Source of the DNA: Heterotrichella gracilis
Lineage: Eukaryota > Sar > Xanthophyceae > Tribonematales > Xanthonemataceae
Assembly (NCBI GenBank): GCA_032358255.1
Contig: JAULBX010014425.1
Coordinates: forward strand, 1 to 64,000
DNA length: 64,000 nucleotides
Direction of reading: 5' to 3'
Position numbers and translations under genes: made by a program. Below, piece after piece: positions 17,142 to 26,600 of the stretch. The notes below the pieces were generated by a model that saw nothing but the letters and a program-made list of their open reading frames with translations, did no database searches and was not told the DNA's origin. Each line of letters opens with the position of its first letter. The stretch's first letter is position 1.

Positions 17142-18353
17142 TTAATGTACAAGATCCATTTTTGTAAAAACACGCACTGGATATAGCGCTGCAAAAAATC
17201 CGATCAGCATTATTAACCCGAAGATCCAAACAAAATCTTTTACTTGAATATCTATTGGGTAATAAGGAATAATAAATTCGTCGCCAAACTTTACCAAATG
17301 AAATTGTATTTGCAACCAACACACAAGCAAACCAGTCAGCAAACCAATTACAGCGCCAATTCCTGTAATCAAAAATCCTTCCCGCATAAATATATTTCTT
17401 ATAAATGAAGTGCTGGCGCCCATGCTGTGCAGGGTTTTAATATCTTTTCTTTTTTCGATAATAAGCATTGTGAGTGCGCCAATAATATTAAAAGTGGCAA
17501 TTATTAAAATAAAAGCTAAAATAATAAAGGTGGCCAGTTTTTCTGTTTCCAAAGTTTTAAATAAAACATCGTTTAACTGGTAACGATTTTTTACTAAAAA
17601 CTTATCGCCTAATTTTTCCTGCAAAGCAATTTGAACATCTTCGTATTTTTCCTTTTCACACAATATTTCAATTGCACTTACTTTATTTGGTTCGTCAAAT
17701 ACTTTTTTTGCTGTTTCAATATTTACAAACGCAAATTGAAAATCAAATTCATCATTCAGCGAAAAAACTCCGGTTGGCGTACAATACACCTGGTTAAAAT
17801 TATCATCGGGGTTAAGACTTCCCGATTTGCCTTTAACGGGACTGAAAATACTTAGCTCATTTACAAACTCGCGAATATTTACTTGTAGCTGATTGGCAAT
17901 CCCTCTTCCTAAAAGAATATTACTCTTTTTTGGGTCGTTCAAAGCATATACGCCATCTTCAACAGAAGTTTCTATTTCGGCAACTTTATTAAAATTCTCA
18001 TCAACACCTTTTATGGTGACCAATGCTTGCTTATCACCATTTTTTAGTAAGGCTTTGTCGCTTAATGTGCGTGAGATAATTTTGACGCCGTTAATACTTT
18101 TAATTTCTGAAATTAATTTATCATTCGCATCAAAATATTTTCCTTTGACTGCAGTTACTTTTAGGTCGGGTTCAAAAACATTGTACAAATTGGCAACTGT
18201 TCCGGTTAAACCGTTCATGGCCGAAAGAATAATAATTAAAGCAGCGGTTGTAATAGCTATGGCAATTATGCTTATCCAACTAATAATGTTTATAGCATTG
18301 TTAGATTTTTTTGAGACTAAATAACGTTTGGCTATGTAAAATGAAAAATCCAG
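17142..18353 (-). CDS. ABC transporter permease, LolC/LolE (FtsX-like) family, apparent CTG start
   Basis: Inner-membrane subunit of a lipoprotein-releasing or MacB-type exporter. The 403 residues start LDFSFYIAKRYLVSKKSN, which aligns with the usual family N-terminus (M-N-F-x-x-YIAKRYL), followed by a first membrane segment, a large periplasmic domain and three C-terminal membrane segments with the FtsX pattern ALTMLIIEKRKDIKTLHSMG. The first in-frame ATG (18218) would remove the first membrane helix, so it is not the true start. Upstream are only CTG (18353), ATC and the rbfA stop TAG; alignment puts CTG at the Met position. It runs directly after rbfA in the same reading frame. Confidence 0.87.
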   Translation of the reverse strand: MDFSFYIAKRYLVSKKSNNAINIISWISIIAIAITTAALIIILSAMNGLTGTVANLYNVFEPDLKVTAVKGKYFDANDKLISEIKSINGVKIISRTLSDKALLKNGDKQALVTIKGVDENFNKVAEIETSVEDGVYALNDPKKSNILLGRGIANQLQVNIREFVNELSIFSPVKGKSGSLNPDDNFNQVYCTPTGVFSLNDEFDFQFAFVNIETAKKVFDEPNKVSAIEILCEKEKYEDVQIALQEKLGDKFLVKNRYQLNDVLFKTLETEKLATFIILAFILIIATFNIIGALTMLIIEKRKDIKTLHSMGASTSFIRNIFMREGFLITGIGAVIGLLTGLLVCWLQIQFHLVKFGDEFIIPYYPIDIQVKDFVWIFGLIMLIGFFAALYPVRVFTKMDLVH

Positions 18354-18356
18354 GAT

Positions 18357-18695
18357 CTACTTCTTTAAAAGTGCATCTATTTTCATTGCGTAATCTAAAG
18401 AATCATCAATATAAAACATTAATTCGGGCACAATTCGTAACTGTTTTCCCACAATTAATCCTAATTTTTTGCGTATTACAGAGGTTTGATCCTGTATCAG
18501 TTTAAAAACAACTTTTTTGTCCTTATTGCCCATAATGCTTAAGTAAGCTTTTGCTGAGCTTAAGTCAGGACTAACGCGAACAGTAGTTACAGTTATAAAA
18601 CCGCCGCCAAAAAGTGAGCGTGATTCACTTCTAAATATCTCGGCTAGTTCTTTTGCCAGTAATTTATTTACTTTTTGTTGCCTAAGGCTTTCCAT
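18357..18695 (-). CDS. rbfA: Ribosome-binding factor A
   Basis: Small KH-fold protein needed for 30S maturation and 16S rRNA 5'-end processing. The 112 residues match RbfA: RQQKVNKLLAKELAEIF, VTTVRVSPDLSSAKAYLSI, LRIVPELMFYIDDSLDYAMKID. The length is normal. The TAG stop is separated by only three bases from the CTG start proposed for the permease, suggesting an operon. It diverges from the MsbA-like gene. Confidence 0.95.
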   Translation of the reverse strand: MESLRQQKVNKLLAKELAEIFRSESRSLFGGGFITVTTVRVSPDLSSAKAYLSIMGNKDKKVVFKLIQDQTSVIRKKLGLIVGKQLRIVPELMFYIDDSLDYAMKIDALLKK

Positions 18696-18763
18696 ACTGT
18701 AAATGTACTGAGTTTTTTGTAGTATCTTCGCTAATAATTCAAATAAATTCGCGTTTTGTTAGT

Positions 18764-20611
18764 ATGAAAAAGCTGTTTTCTGTTTTAAAATACGCCAGAA
18801 ATTATAAGGGCTACCTTGTTGCCAACGTGTTTTTTAATATTCTTTTTGCGATTTTTAGCGCAGTAAGCCTTACGCTTGCAATGCCTTTCTTAAAATTGTT
18901 GTTTGAAGATATCAACGTAATTGAAACTGGATTAATTCTATTAAAAGGGAAGCCAAAATTTGAGTTGTCTTCTGAATACATTAAAGATATTTCTAATTAC
19001 TATTTAATGGGCCTGGTTGTAACACAAGGCGGAAAAATGAAAGCACTTATTATTATTTGCGTGATAGTTTTTGTGATGACATTTTTTAAGAACTTATTCC
19101 GATACCTGGCCATGTTCTTTATTGCGCCAATACGTAACGGTGTTGTTCGCGACCTTCGCAACAAAATGTATAAAAAGGCTATGGACCTTCCCTTAAGTTA
19201 TTATAGCGAAGAAAAAAAAGGTGATCTTATGAGCCGCATGACATCAGATGTGCAGGAAATTGAGTGGAGCATTATGCAAACGCTGGAAATGATCTTTAGA
19301 GAACCATTAACTATAATTATTTCGTTTACTTTAATGTTGGTAGTTAGTACAAAACTAACCATATACATTTTATTGCTTTTGCCCATTGCCGCTTTGTTTA
19401 TTGCTCTTTTAGGAAAAAGCTTAAAAAGTGCTTCACGAAAAAGTAAAGAAACACTTGGTGGCTTAATAAGCGTTATAGAAGAAACATTGGGAAGCTTAAA
19501 GGTGATAAAAGCCTTTAGTGCGATGGGGCCAATGCAAAAAAAGTTTGAGAACATTAATGAAACCTATTACAAACAATCGGTAAAAGTTTATCGTAAAACC
19601 GACCTTAGCTCACCATTAACAGAAGTTGTAGTAACAGGCATTTTAATGTTTATTTTATTTATTGGCGGCAGCATGGTTTTTAAGGGCGAATTAACCGGAC
19701 CTTTATTTTTAATGTATTTTATCCTTGCTTCACAATTAATTCCGCCTATTAAACAATTAACAACTTCTTACAGCAATATTCAAAAAGGTGTTGCGAGTGA
19801 AGAACGTATTGATAAAATTTTATTGGCAGATAATGTGATCAAAGATAAGTCAAACGCGAAAGAAATTTTAAATTTTACCAAAGAAATAGAATATAAAAAT
19901 TTATGGTTTGCTTATCACAAAGGTGATGACGGATATGTGCTACGCGATATTAATTTAAAGATAGAAAAAGGCAAGACCATTGCCCTTGTTGGCCAAAGTG
20001 GAAGTGGCAAAACAACTTTGGCAGATATGTTGCCACGTTTTTACGAAAGCGATAAGGGCGCGTTACTAATTGATGGTACCGATATTAAAGATCTTACAAC
20101 CGAAAGTGTACGTAAACATATTGGTGTTGTTACGCAGGAAAGTATTTTGTTTAACGATACTGTAAAGAACAATATTATTTTTGGCATGCAAAACGTTACT
20201 GAAAATGATGTAACGGAAGCTGCAAAAATTGCCAACGCGCATGAATTCATTATGCAATTGCCAAATGGGTACGATACCATTATTGGTGACAGAGGCGGGA
20301 AGTTAAGTGGTGGCCAACGCCAGCGTTTAAGTATTGCCCGCGCTATTTTAAAGAATCCTGCTATTTTAATTTTAGACGAGGCCACCTCAGCTTTAGATAC
20401 CGAAAGTGAAAAGCTGGTACAAGAAGCATTGACCAATTTAATGAAGAACCGTACCTCCGTGGTTATTGCACACCGTTTATCTACCATTGCCAATGCCGAT
20501 GAGATTGTTGTAATGAACCAGGGCGAGATCATTGAACGTGGTAATCACGAACAATTGCTGGCATTAAATGGCACTTACAAAAAGCTTTGCGATATGCAGA
20601 GTTTTAAATAG
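18764..20611 (+). CDS. MsbA-like ABC exporter (fused permease and ATPase)
   Basis: Homodimeric exporter, in this size class usually for lipid A, lipids or drugs. The 615 residues have six membrane segments (about 1-320) then an ATPase: Walker A VGQSGSGKTTLADML, signature LSGGQRQRLSIARAI, Walker B AILILDEATSALDTES, switch VVIAHRLS. An extra segment at about residues 45-80 between the first helices is usual in Bacteroidota MsbA-like proteins. Lipid export is the family expectation; the substrate is not proved. It diverges from rbfA. Confidence 0.93.
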   Translation: MKKLFSVLKYARNYKGYLVANVFFNILFAIFSAVSLTLAMPFLKLLFEDINVIETGLILLKGKPKFELSSEYIKDISNYYLMGLVVTQGGKMKALIIICVIVFVMTFFKNLFRYLAMFFIAPIRNGVVRDLRNKMYKKAMDLPLSYYSEEKKGDLMSRMTSDVQEIEWSIMQTLEMIFREPLTIIISFTLMLVVSTKLTIYILLLLPIAALFIALLGKSLKSASRKSKETLGGLISVIEETLGSLKVIKAFSAMGPMQKKFENINETYYKQSVKVYRKTDLSSPLTEVVVTGILMFILFIGGSMVFKGELTGPLFLMYFILASQLIPPIKQLTTSYSNIQKGVASEERIDKILLADNVIKDKSNAKEILNFTKEIEYKNLWFAYHKGDDGYVLRDINLKIEKGKTIALVGQSGSGKTTLADMLPRFYESDKGALLIDGTDIKDLTTESVRKHIGVVTQESILFNDTVKNNIIFGMQNVTENDVTEAAKIANAHEFIMQLPNGYDTIIGDRGGKLSGGQRQRLSIARAILKNPAILILDEATSALDTESEKLVQEALTNLMKNRTSVVIAHRLSTIANADEIVVMNQGEIIERGNHEQLLALNGTYKKLCDMQSFK

Positions 20612-20612
20612 G

Positions 20613-20643
20613 CTATTAACTATTCCCTATCAATAACTATTCA
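20613..20643. repeat. AT-rich intergenic repeat, CTATTAACTA family
   Basis: CTATTAACTATT then CTATCAATAACTATTC. It shares the decamer CTATTAACTA with the 4988-4997 repeat. It lies just after the MsbA-like stop. No strong stem is formed here; the rest of the 80-nt gap before rsmI shows a weak AACTT/AAGTT inverted repeat. Confidence 0.4.
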
Positions 20644-20690
20644 TTTTCATTTTATTTATCAAGCCTCAAAAATTTAACTTCAAAAGTTAA

Positions 20691-21389
20691 ATGAGCGGAC
20701 AGTTATTTATAGTACCCACACCAATTGGTAATTTGGAAGATATTACTTTGCGTGCTATTAATACGCTCAAGAATGCCGATCTTATTTTGGCAGAAGATAC
20801 GCGTACTTCTTCTTTTTTATTAAAACACTTGCAAATTGAAAAACCTTTAAAGTCTTATCATCAGCATAACGAACATAAGATATTAGAAGAACTTATTTCA
20901 TCTTTAAACTCCGGAAAAAATATTGCATTAATTTCTGACGCAGGAACACCGGCCATTTCTGATCCGGGATTTTTATTGATTCGCGAGGCAATTGCAAATA
21001 ATTTAACGGTGGTGAGTTTACCCGGAGCAACAGCCTTTGTTCCTGCCCTGGTTAACAGCGGGCTGCCATGCAACGAATTTAGTTTCTATGGATTTCTTCC
21101 GCAAAAAAAAGGACGACAAACACGCTTGAAATTATTGGCGCAAGAGGAAAAAACGTTTATAGTTTACGAATCGCCCTTTCGTCTTTTAAAATTACTGGAA
21201 GAATTTAAAACATATTTGGGTGAAGACCGGAAAGCAAGTGTATCACGTGAGATCACAAAATTATTTGAAGAAACAAAAAGAGGAACTATTAATGAACTGA
21301 TAACTTTTTATTCTTCTAAACCTATTAAAGGAGAGATTGTTGTTGTTGTACAAGGAAATAAAAACTTAGACACCGAAACAGATGGGTAA
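20691..21389 (+). CDS. rsmI: 16S rRNA (cytidine1402-2'-O)-methyltransferase
   Basis: SAM-dependent enzyme methylating C1402 of 16S rRNA. The 232 residues open with LFIVPTPIGNLEDITLRAI and AEDTRTSSFLLKH, followed by ISDAGTPAISDPGF and the SAM-binding PGATAFVPALVNSGLP, all diagnostic for RsmI within the tetrapyrrole-methylase fold. It is somewhat shorter than the E. coli protein (286), lacking the C-terminal extra domain. It overlaps corA by 8 nt. Confidence 0.96.
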   Translation: MSGQLFIVPTPIGNLEDITLRAINTLKNADLILAEDTRTSSFLLKHLQIEKPLKSYHQHNEHKILEELISSLNSGKNIALISDAGTPAISDPGFLLIREAIANNLTVVSLPGATAFVPALVNSGLPCNEFSFYGFLPQKKGRQTRLKLLAQEEKTFIVYESPFRLLKLLEEFKTYLGEDRKASVSREITKLFEETKRGTINELITFYSSKPIKGEIVVVVQGNKNLDTETDG

Positions 21390-22449
21390 AAAGAAAAAAA
21401 GGAAAATTTCCAAATCTCATGATATTGGGGCGCCGCCGGGCACCATGATCTATAACGGTGAAGAGATCGGGGGCCGTATAAAAATTACTTTGATCGAGTT
21501 TAATGAAACCGAGTTTTTTGAAGATAATTTCTATGATCTCTCTGATTGTCTTTCGCATGTAAAAGATAACATGGTGAAGTGGATCAATATTGAAGGGGTA
21601 CATAATGTTGAGTTGATAGAAAAAATAGGAAAACTATATAACATTCACCCTCTAACACTGGAAGATATTGTACATATCGATCAGCGCCCAAAATTTGAGG
21701 ACTACGATCATTACATTCTCTCTATTTTAAAAATGATCATTTATGATAAAGAAGTTCACGCTGAACAACTTTCGTTGATACTTTTAGATAATACCGTAAT
21801 TTCTTTCCAGGAACCTCAGGGTGGTGACGCGTTTGACATCATTAGAACAAGATTAAGGCAGGCTAAAGGCCGTGTACGTAAACTTGGGGCAGATTATTTA
21901 TTTTACGCCTTAATGGATGCTGTGGTGGATTGTTATTTTGACGCTATTGAAAAAATAGGCGATAAGGTTGAAAGGATAGAAGAAGAGATCATCAATGAAC
22001 CTAAACGCGAATCGTTGATAGAGCTTTATAGATTAAAACGTGAAGTAATTTATTTGCGTAAGCAGGTTTGGCCATTGCGCGATATGCTAAGTAATTTATT
22101 GCGATCTGAATCTGAATTTATTACACCAAGCACGCAACTTTTCTTTCGCGATTTACAGGATCATAGCACACGCATTATAGACACAGTAGAAACGTACAGA
22201 GATCTATTAAGCGGTATTATGGATATTTACTTAAGTACCAACTCCAATAGGATGAATGAGGTTATGAAAATGCTCACGATCGTATCGAGTATTTTTATTC
22301 CTGTAACTTTTATTGTGGGGGTGTATGGGATGAACTTCGAATTTATGCCTGAACTGAAATCGCCTTATGGATACTGGACGGTTTGGGGGATAATGTTAAC
22401 GATAATAATTGGGCAGATAATCTATTTTAAGAAAAAGAAATGGATGTAG
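21382..22449 (+). CDS. corA: CorA family magnesium/cobalt transporter
   Basis: Pentameric divalent-cation channel. The 355 residues comprise a large cytoplasmic N-terminal domain and two C-terminal membrane helices separated by the pore motif YGMNFEFMPEL. A long helix (EKIGDKVERIEEEIINEPKR) leads into the first membrane segment, as in CorA. It starts within the end of rsmI, so translation is probably coupled. It converges on a 53-residue ORF. Confidence 0.96.
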   Translation: MGKKKKRKISKSHDIGAPPGTMIYNGEEIGGRIKITLIEFNETEFFEDNFYDLSDCLSHVKDNMVKWINIEGVHNVELIEKIGKLYNIHPLTLEDIVHIDQRPKFEDYDHYILSILKMIIYDKEVHAEQLSLILLDNTVISFQEPQGGDAFDIIRTRLRQAKGRVRKLGADYLFYALMDAVVDCYFDAIEKIGDKVERIEEEIINEPKRESLIELYRLKREVIYLRKQVWPLRDMLSNLLRSESEFITPSTQLFFRDLQDHSTRIIDTVETYRDLLSGIMDIYLSTNSNRMNEVMKMLTIVSSIFIPVTFIVGVYGMNFEFMPELKSPYGYWTVWGIMLTIIIGQIIYFKKKKWM

Positions 22450-22476
22450 AATTTTCTTAGGATCCTACATTCATCA

Positions 22477-22638
22477 TTATGACAATTCTACTGCGTTTGG
22501 ATATTTTGTTTTCCAGTTCTTTAAACTTTCTTTTGTTCTAACCGTAATAACTGTCCTCGCATCTATACGAAGTTTTACTAAGTACGTGCTTCCTTTCACC
22601 TCTGCCGCTTTTTTGATCTTTGCTTTCATTGTTCTCAT
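22477..22638 (-). CDS. Small basic protein of unknown function (53 residues)
   Basis: Open frame from ATG 22638 (second ATG at 22629) to TAA at 22477. The product is rich in Lys/Arg, with MRTMKAKIKKAAEVKGSTYL, then KLRIDARTVITVRTKESLK and a Trp-containing end NWKTKYPNAVELS. The pattern of two short beta strands followed by a helix (TKESLKNWKTKYP) looks like a folded protein and not random. I recognise no family. It lies alone between corA and the rplT terminator; a weakly similar AT-rich leader precedes it. Confidence 0.6.
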   Translation of the reverse strand: MRTMKAKIKKAAEVKGSTYLVKLRIDARTVITVRTKESLKNWKTKYPNAVELS

Positions 22639-22782
22639 TTTTTATTGTGGATCGAGTTCTATAATTTATAACGCAAATAAACCTATTTTGTTTGGGTATC
22701 AACGTTAATTTAAGCTAATATACGAAAAAACTCGACATAGCAGCTATTTGCATAACATATATTATGAATATTCTATTAAATA

Positions 22783-22810
22783 AAAACGCCCCAAAACTGG
22801 GGCGTTTTTT
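22783..22810 (-). terminator. Intrinsic terminator after rplT
   Basis: AAAACGCCCC, a short AAAACT loop, then GGGGCGTTTT: a GC-rich stem flanked by A and T tracts, so it can work in both directions. It lies just past the rplT stop. Confidence 0.9.
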
Positions 22811-22833
22811 ACTTAATATATTGTATAATTCCC

Positions 22834-23178
22834 TTATTTTACCTGGTTTATAACCGCTGTAAAAGCCTCAGGATGGTTCATGGCAAGATCTGCTAAAACT
22901 TTACGGTTTAATTGCAAACCTTTAGCATTTAATTTACCCATGAACTCTGAATAACTCATTCCATGTTCTCTAACTCCTGCATTGATACGTTGTATCCACA
23001 ACCCACGCATAGTACGTTTTTTGTTTTTACGATCGCGGTAAGCATAAGTTAAACCTTTTTCTAGAGTATTTTTGGCTATTGTCCAAACATTACCTCTAGC
23101 ACCCCAATAACCTTTGGTTAAATTTAGGATCTTTTTTCTGCGAGCCCTGCTGGCTACGTGATTGACGCTTCTTGGCAT
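22834..23178 (-). CDS. rplT: 50S ribosomal protein L20
   Basis: Primary 23S rRNA-binding protein needed early in 50S assembly. The 114 residues match L20 throughout: [55 protein letters not shown], and the C-terminal [15 protein letters not shown]. It follows rpmI by 115 nt on the same strand and is ended by a strong terminator. Confidence 0.99.
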   Translation of the reverse strand: MPRSVNHVASRARRKKILNLTKGYWGARGNVWTIAKNTLEKGLTYAYRDRKNKKRTMRGLWIQRINAGVREHGMSYSEFMGKLNAKGLQLNRKVLADLAMNHPEAFTAVINQVK

Positions 23179-23293
23179 TTCTTTTTGTTTTTGATTTTGA
23201 ATTTTAGTGCTCTTTTACGAGTCTTTTTTACTAAAATTCGGGTTAAACACTTGTTTAATTAACCGATCTCGATAATCTTTAAAGAGCTTACGC

Positions 23294-23488
23294 TTAGATA
23301 TTTAACATGAATTTCACGTTATTCGTATCTGGCTTGCTTACTAAACCACTCTTAGCTAAACCGCGTTTACGGTCTTTTTCTTTTTTAGTTAAGATGTGAC
23401 GTTTGAAAGCATGCTTTCTTTTAATTTTACCGCTTCCAGTAAGGCTAAAACGCTTTTTAGCACTGGAATTAGTTTTCATTTTTGGCAT
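23294..23488 (-). CDS. rpmI: 50S ribosomal protein L35
   Basis: A 64-residue L35: [42 protein letters not shown]. First gene of an rpmI-rplT pair with its own near-perfect promoter. In most bacteria infC (IF3) lies directly upstream; here it is replaced by a secreted-protein gene, so infC must be elsewhere. Confidence 0.98.
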   Translation of the reverse strand: MPKMKTNSSAKKRFSLTGSGKIKRKHAFKRHILTKKEKDRKRGLAKSGLVSKPDTNNVKFMLNI

Positions 23489-23510
23489 TTTTTCGTTTTT
23501 TTAAGGATGG

Positions 23511-23541
23511 CAAAGATATTGATTTATTCGGTGCTGGCAAA
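23511..23541 (-). promoter_or_regulatory. Promoter of rpmI-rplT
   Basis: Minus strand TTTG (complement of 23538-23541), 19 nt, TATCTTTG (complement of 23511-23518). Both boxes and the spacing match the Bacteroidota vegetative promoter exactly. The leader to the rpmI ATG would be about 15-20 nt. Confidence 0.8.
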
Positions 23542-23576
23542 GATTTAATCTATTATTTTGAAAAAAAGGCATTTTT

Positions 23577-23618
23577 TTGCTGGTAACGAAGGGCTAAATA
23601 ACTCTTCATTACCAACAA
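23577..23618. repeat. Inverted repeat between secreted-propeller gene and rpmI promoter
   Basis: Arms TGGTAACGAAG (23581-23591) and CTTCATTACCA (23604-23614) pair with one G-U in RNA, extended by TTG/CAA outside. It is placed after the stop of the propeller gene and before the rpmI promoter. It may be a terminator or an mRNA-end stabiliser; there is no adjacent T-tract in the expected place. Confidence 0.5.
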
Positions 23619-23654
23619 ATAGCAAAAACAGGCTCTTTTAACACAATTCCTAAC

Positions 23655-26600
23655 CTACTTTTCTAAAACAGGTAATCTACCATAAGTTGATGGTATCTTC
23701 AGGTTTTCGGCCTTTTGCTCGATAGATTCTACCACAGCTTTTAACTCCACAATTGAAGCATAAATTGGCTTGAACTCTGCTTTTAACTTTACAAACTTGT
23801 CCGTCATTGTTTGTGTAGCTCCCAAAGAATTGCTCCAACTACCGCTAACAATACCTTCCAGAGCCCCAACAAATCCTGGTAGCGTCTCAAACTCGCGCTT
23901 AGCAAGACTTTCATCTCCATTTAATGCTATCTCTACAGCTTTTTTCTTTGTTTCATATGTATTAATATCAGCCAAAAGACTTACTGCATTAACATTGCCA
24001 TTCAGCACACCTTTCTTAAGATACTTGATCTTTTCGTTTAATACTCCAAAATAATCTGCTGTCCCTAAAACCACTCTTCTAAACTCACTTAATTCTTTAT
24101 TATAAGCCATCAATTTTTGCCTGTCAGGCAAAGGCAATGTTGACTGATCAAGCGTAGAAATTGTAAAAGCAGTTTTTTCTACCAAATTTTGAACTGATCC
24201 ATTATATACTTTATCCAGTTTAACAAAATATTTTCCTGGAATGGCCACCGGACCTTCATCCGCCGAATAATATGGATTAGATACATCGGGTTCAATAAAA
24301 TTTATTGGTGACGTGATATCATATCTACCATTCCAAACAAAATTCGCAAGACCTTTTTTTGCTGGCAGATTTATTTTGCGAACATCGTTGCCAAGTTCAT
24401 CGCTAATGGTTGCTAAAACATATGCAGCTTCTTCAGCATCTTCCAAACGCAAACTATCCGCACTTGGATAATAAACGTCTTTGTTGTTCTTTATCTTTTC
24501 TTTCTCGCTTTCTCTACGCTTATCTTTTATGCTTTTAAAATCTTCTTTTAAATAATAATAAATGGTTGCGCCAATCTCAGGATTTGGCGCTGTAAAAAAC
24601 GATTCGCCCTGGAACGATTTTCCTTTATGTCCGTAAGGTGATGATTGAAGGAAAACCAAACCATTCTTGATTGGGAAAATAGCAGCCGTTTTGTTAAGAT
24701 CTTCTGCTTTAATATTTTGTAACATTGTATAATTATCTAAAACAAATACGCCTCTTCCAAAAGAAGCAAGTATAAGATCATTTTCTTCTTTGTGAATAGT
24801 AATATCTTTTATACAAACCGCTTCAGGCAAACCAGAAGTTAATTCTACCCAATTTTTTCCTGCATCTAAACTAAAATAAAAACCAAATTCAGTTCCGCAA
24901 AAAATAAGATCCGGATTTTTATGATCCTCGGCAACGCTATACACAGAGCCTCTTTCAGGAAGTGTTGTGCTAATGTTTGTCCATGTTTTACCTTTATCGT
25001 TACTTTTAATTAAATAGGGTTTAAAATCTCCCTGACGGTGATTATTAAAAACAGCATACACTACATTTTCGTTATGTTGCGAAGCCAGTAAATAATTTAC
25101 CAATGGCTGCATTTTTGTATTACTCACCGAAATTTGCGGAATACCTGCAATGTTATCGATCTTTGTCCAGTTGCTACCACCATCAGTTGTAACCTGAATT
25201 AAACCATCATCTGTACCTGCATAAATTACATTTTCATTTTTTGGTGATTCGGTTAACGCAGTAATGTTTCCAAAAATAGAAGTCGACGCGTTCTTTGCAA
25301 CAGCATCCACACTCCACACTTTTCCCATTACTGCTAATTTATTTCTGTCAATTCCTCTTGTAAGATCAGGACTAATTACTTTCCATGAATTTCCTCTCTC
25401 ATCACTTCTAAAAACTTTGTTGGCTGCAAAATAAATTCGCTTGTTATCAAAATTACTAATGATGATAGGTGCATCCCAATTGAATCGATATGCCGGTTCT
25501 CCATCTTTTTCAATTGGCTTGATATCTACTTGTTCTCCTGTTTTTTTATCAAAACGAATTAGGCCACCGTATTGCCATTCACTATAAATAATATTTGGTT
25601 CTTTTGGATCTACCCTACTTTGAAAACCATCGCCACCAACCGTTACAAACCAATCTGCATTGGTTATGCCACTTGCACTGATTGTTCTCGCTGGTCCGCC
25701 CAATGTATTGTTATCTTGCGTACCAACATATACATTGTAAAATGGCTTTGCGTTATCTACACACACTCTATAAATTTGAGTTATGGGTAAATTAGATTTA
25801 TAGTCCCAGTTAGCTGCATTATCAAAACTTTCGTAAAGACCGCCATCGCAACCTACAATAAAATGATCTGTATTTTTTGGATCTATCCATATAGCGTGGT
25901 TGTCAACGTGCTTGTGTTTTTCGCCAATGCCTTTAAATGTTTTTCCACCATCGGTAGTAACTTTGGCCCAGGTATCCATCACATAAAATTTGCTTGGGTT
26001 CTTAGGGTCGGCAATAATTTCCTGATAATAATTTCCATCAGTGGCCGTACCACTTTGTTTTTCCCAACTTGCTCCTCTATCGGTACTCTTGTAGGTGCCT
26101 TTGTTATCACGACCTTCTATCATCGCATATATTATATCCGTATTTGCCGGTGAAACTGCTAACGCAATTCTTCCTACATCACCAGTTGGTAAACCATTAG
26201 TTAATTTATCCCAGGTAGCGCCTTCGTCTGTACTTTTGTAGATAGCGCTCTCGGGTCCACCGCTAATGTAGGTCCACTCGTGTCTGCGACGTTGGTGTGC
26301 GCAGGCATATAAAATATTTGGATGGTTAGGATCCATGTGCACTTCATTAAAACCTGTGTTCTCACTCACATATAAAACCTGTTTCCATGTTTTTCCACCA
26401 TCTGTTGTTTTGTAAATGCCGCGCTCACCACCGCTATTCCAAACCGGACCATATGCGGCAACGTACACTACGTTAGAGTTTTTTGGGTCGATTGCAAAAT
26501 TACCAATGTGCTCTGATTTTTTAAGACCTACATTTTTAAAGGATTTACCACCGTCTTCGCTTTTATAAACACCATCGCCATAACCTACCGCACGTTGATT

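Noticed and set aside
20041-20532. 163-residue minus-strand frame
   Set aside because: Antisense to the conserved ATPase domain of the MsbA-like gene; the long frame follows from codon bias.
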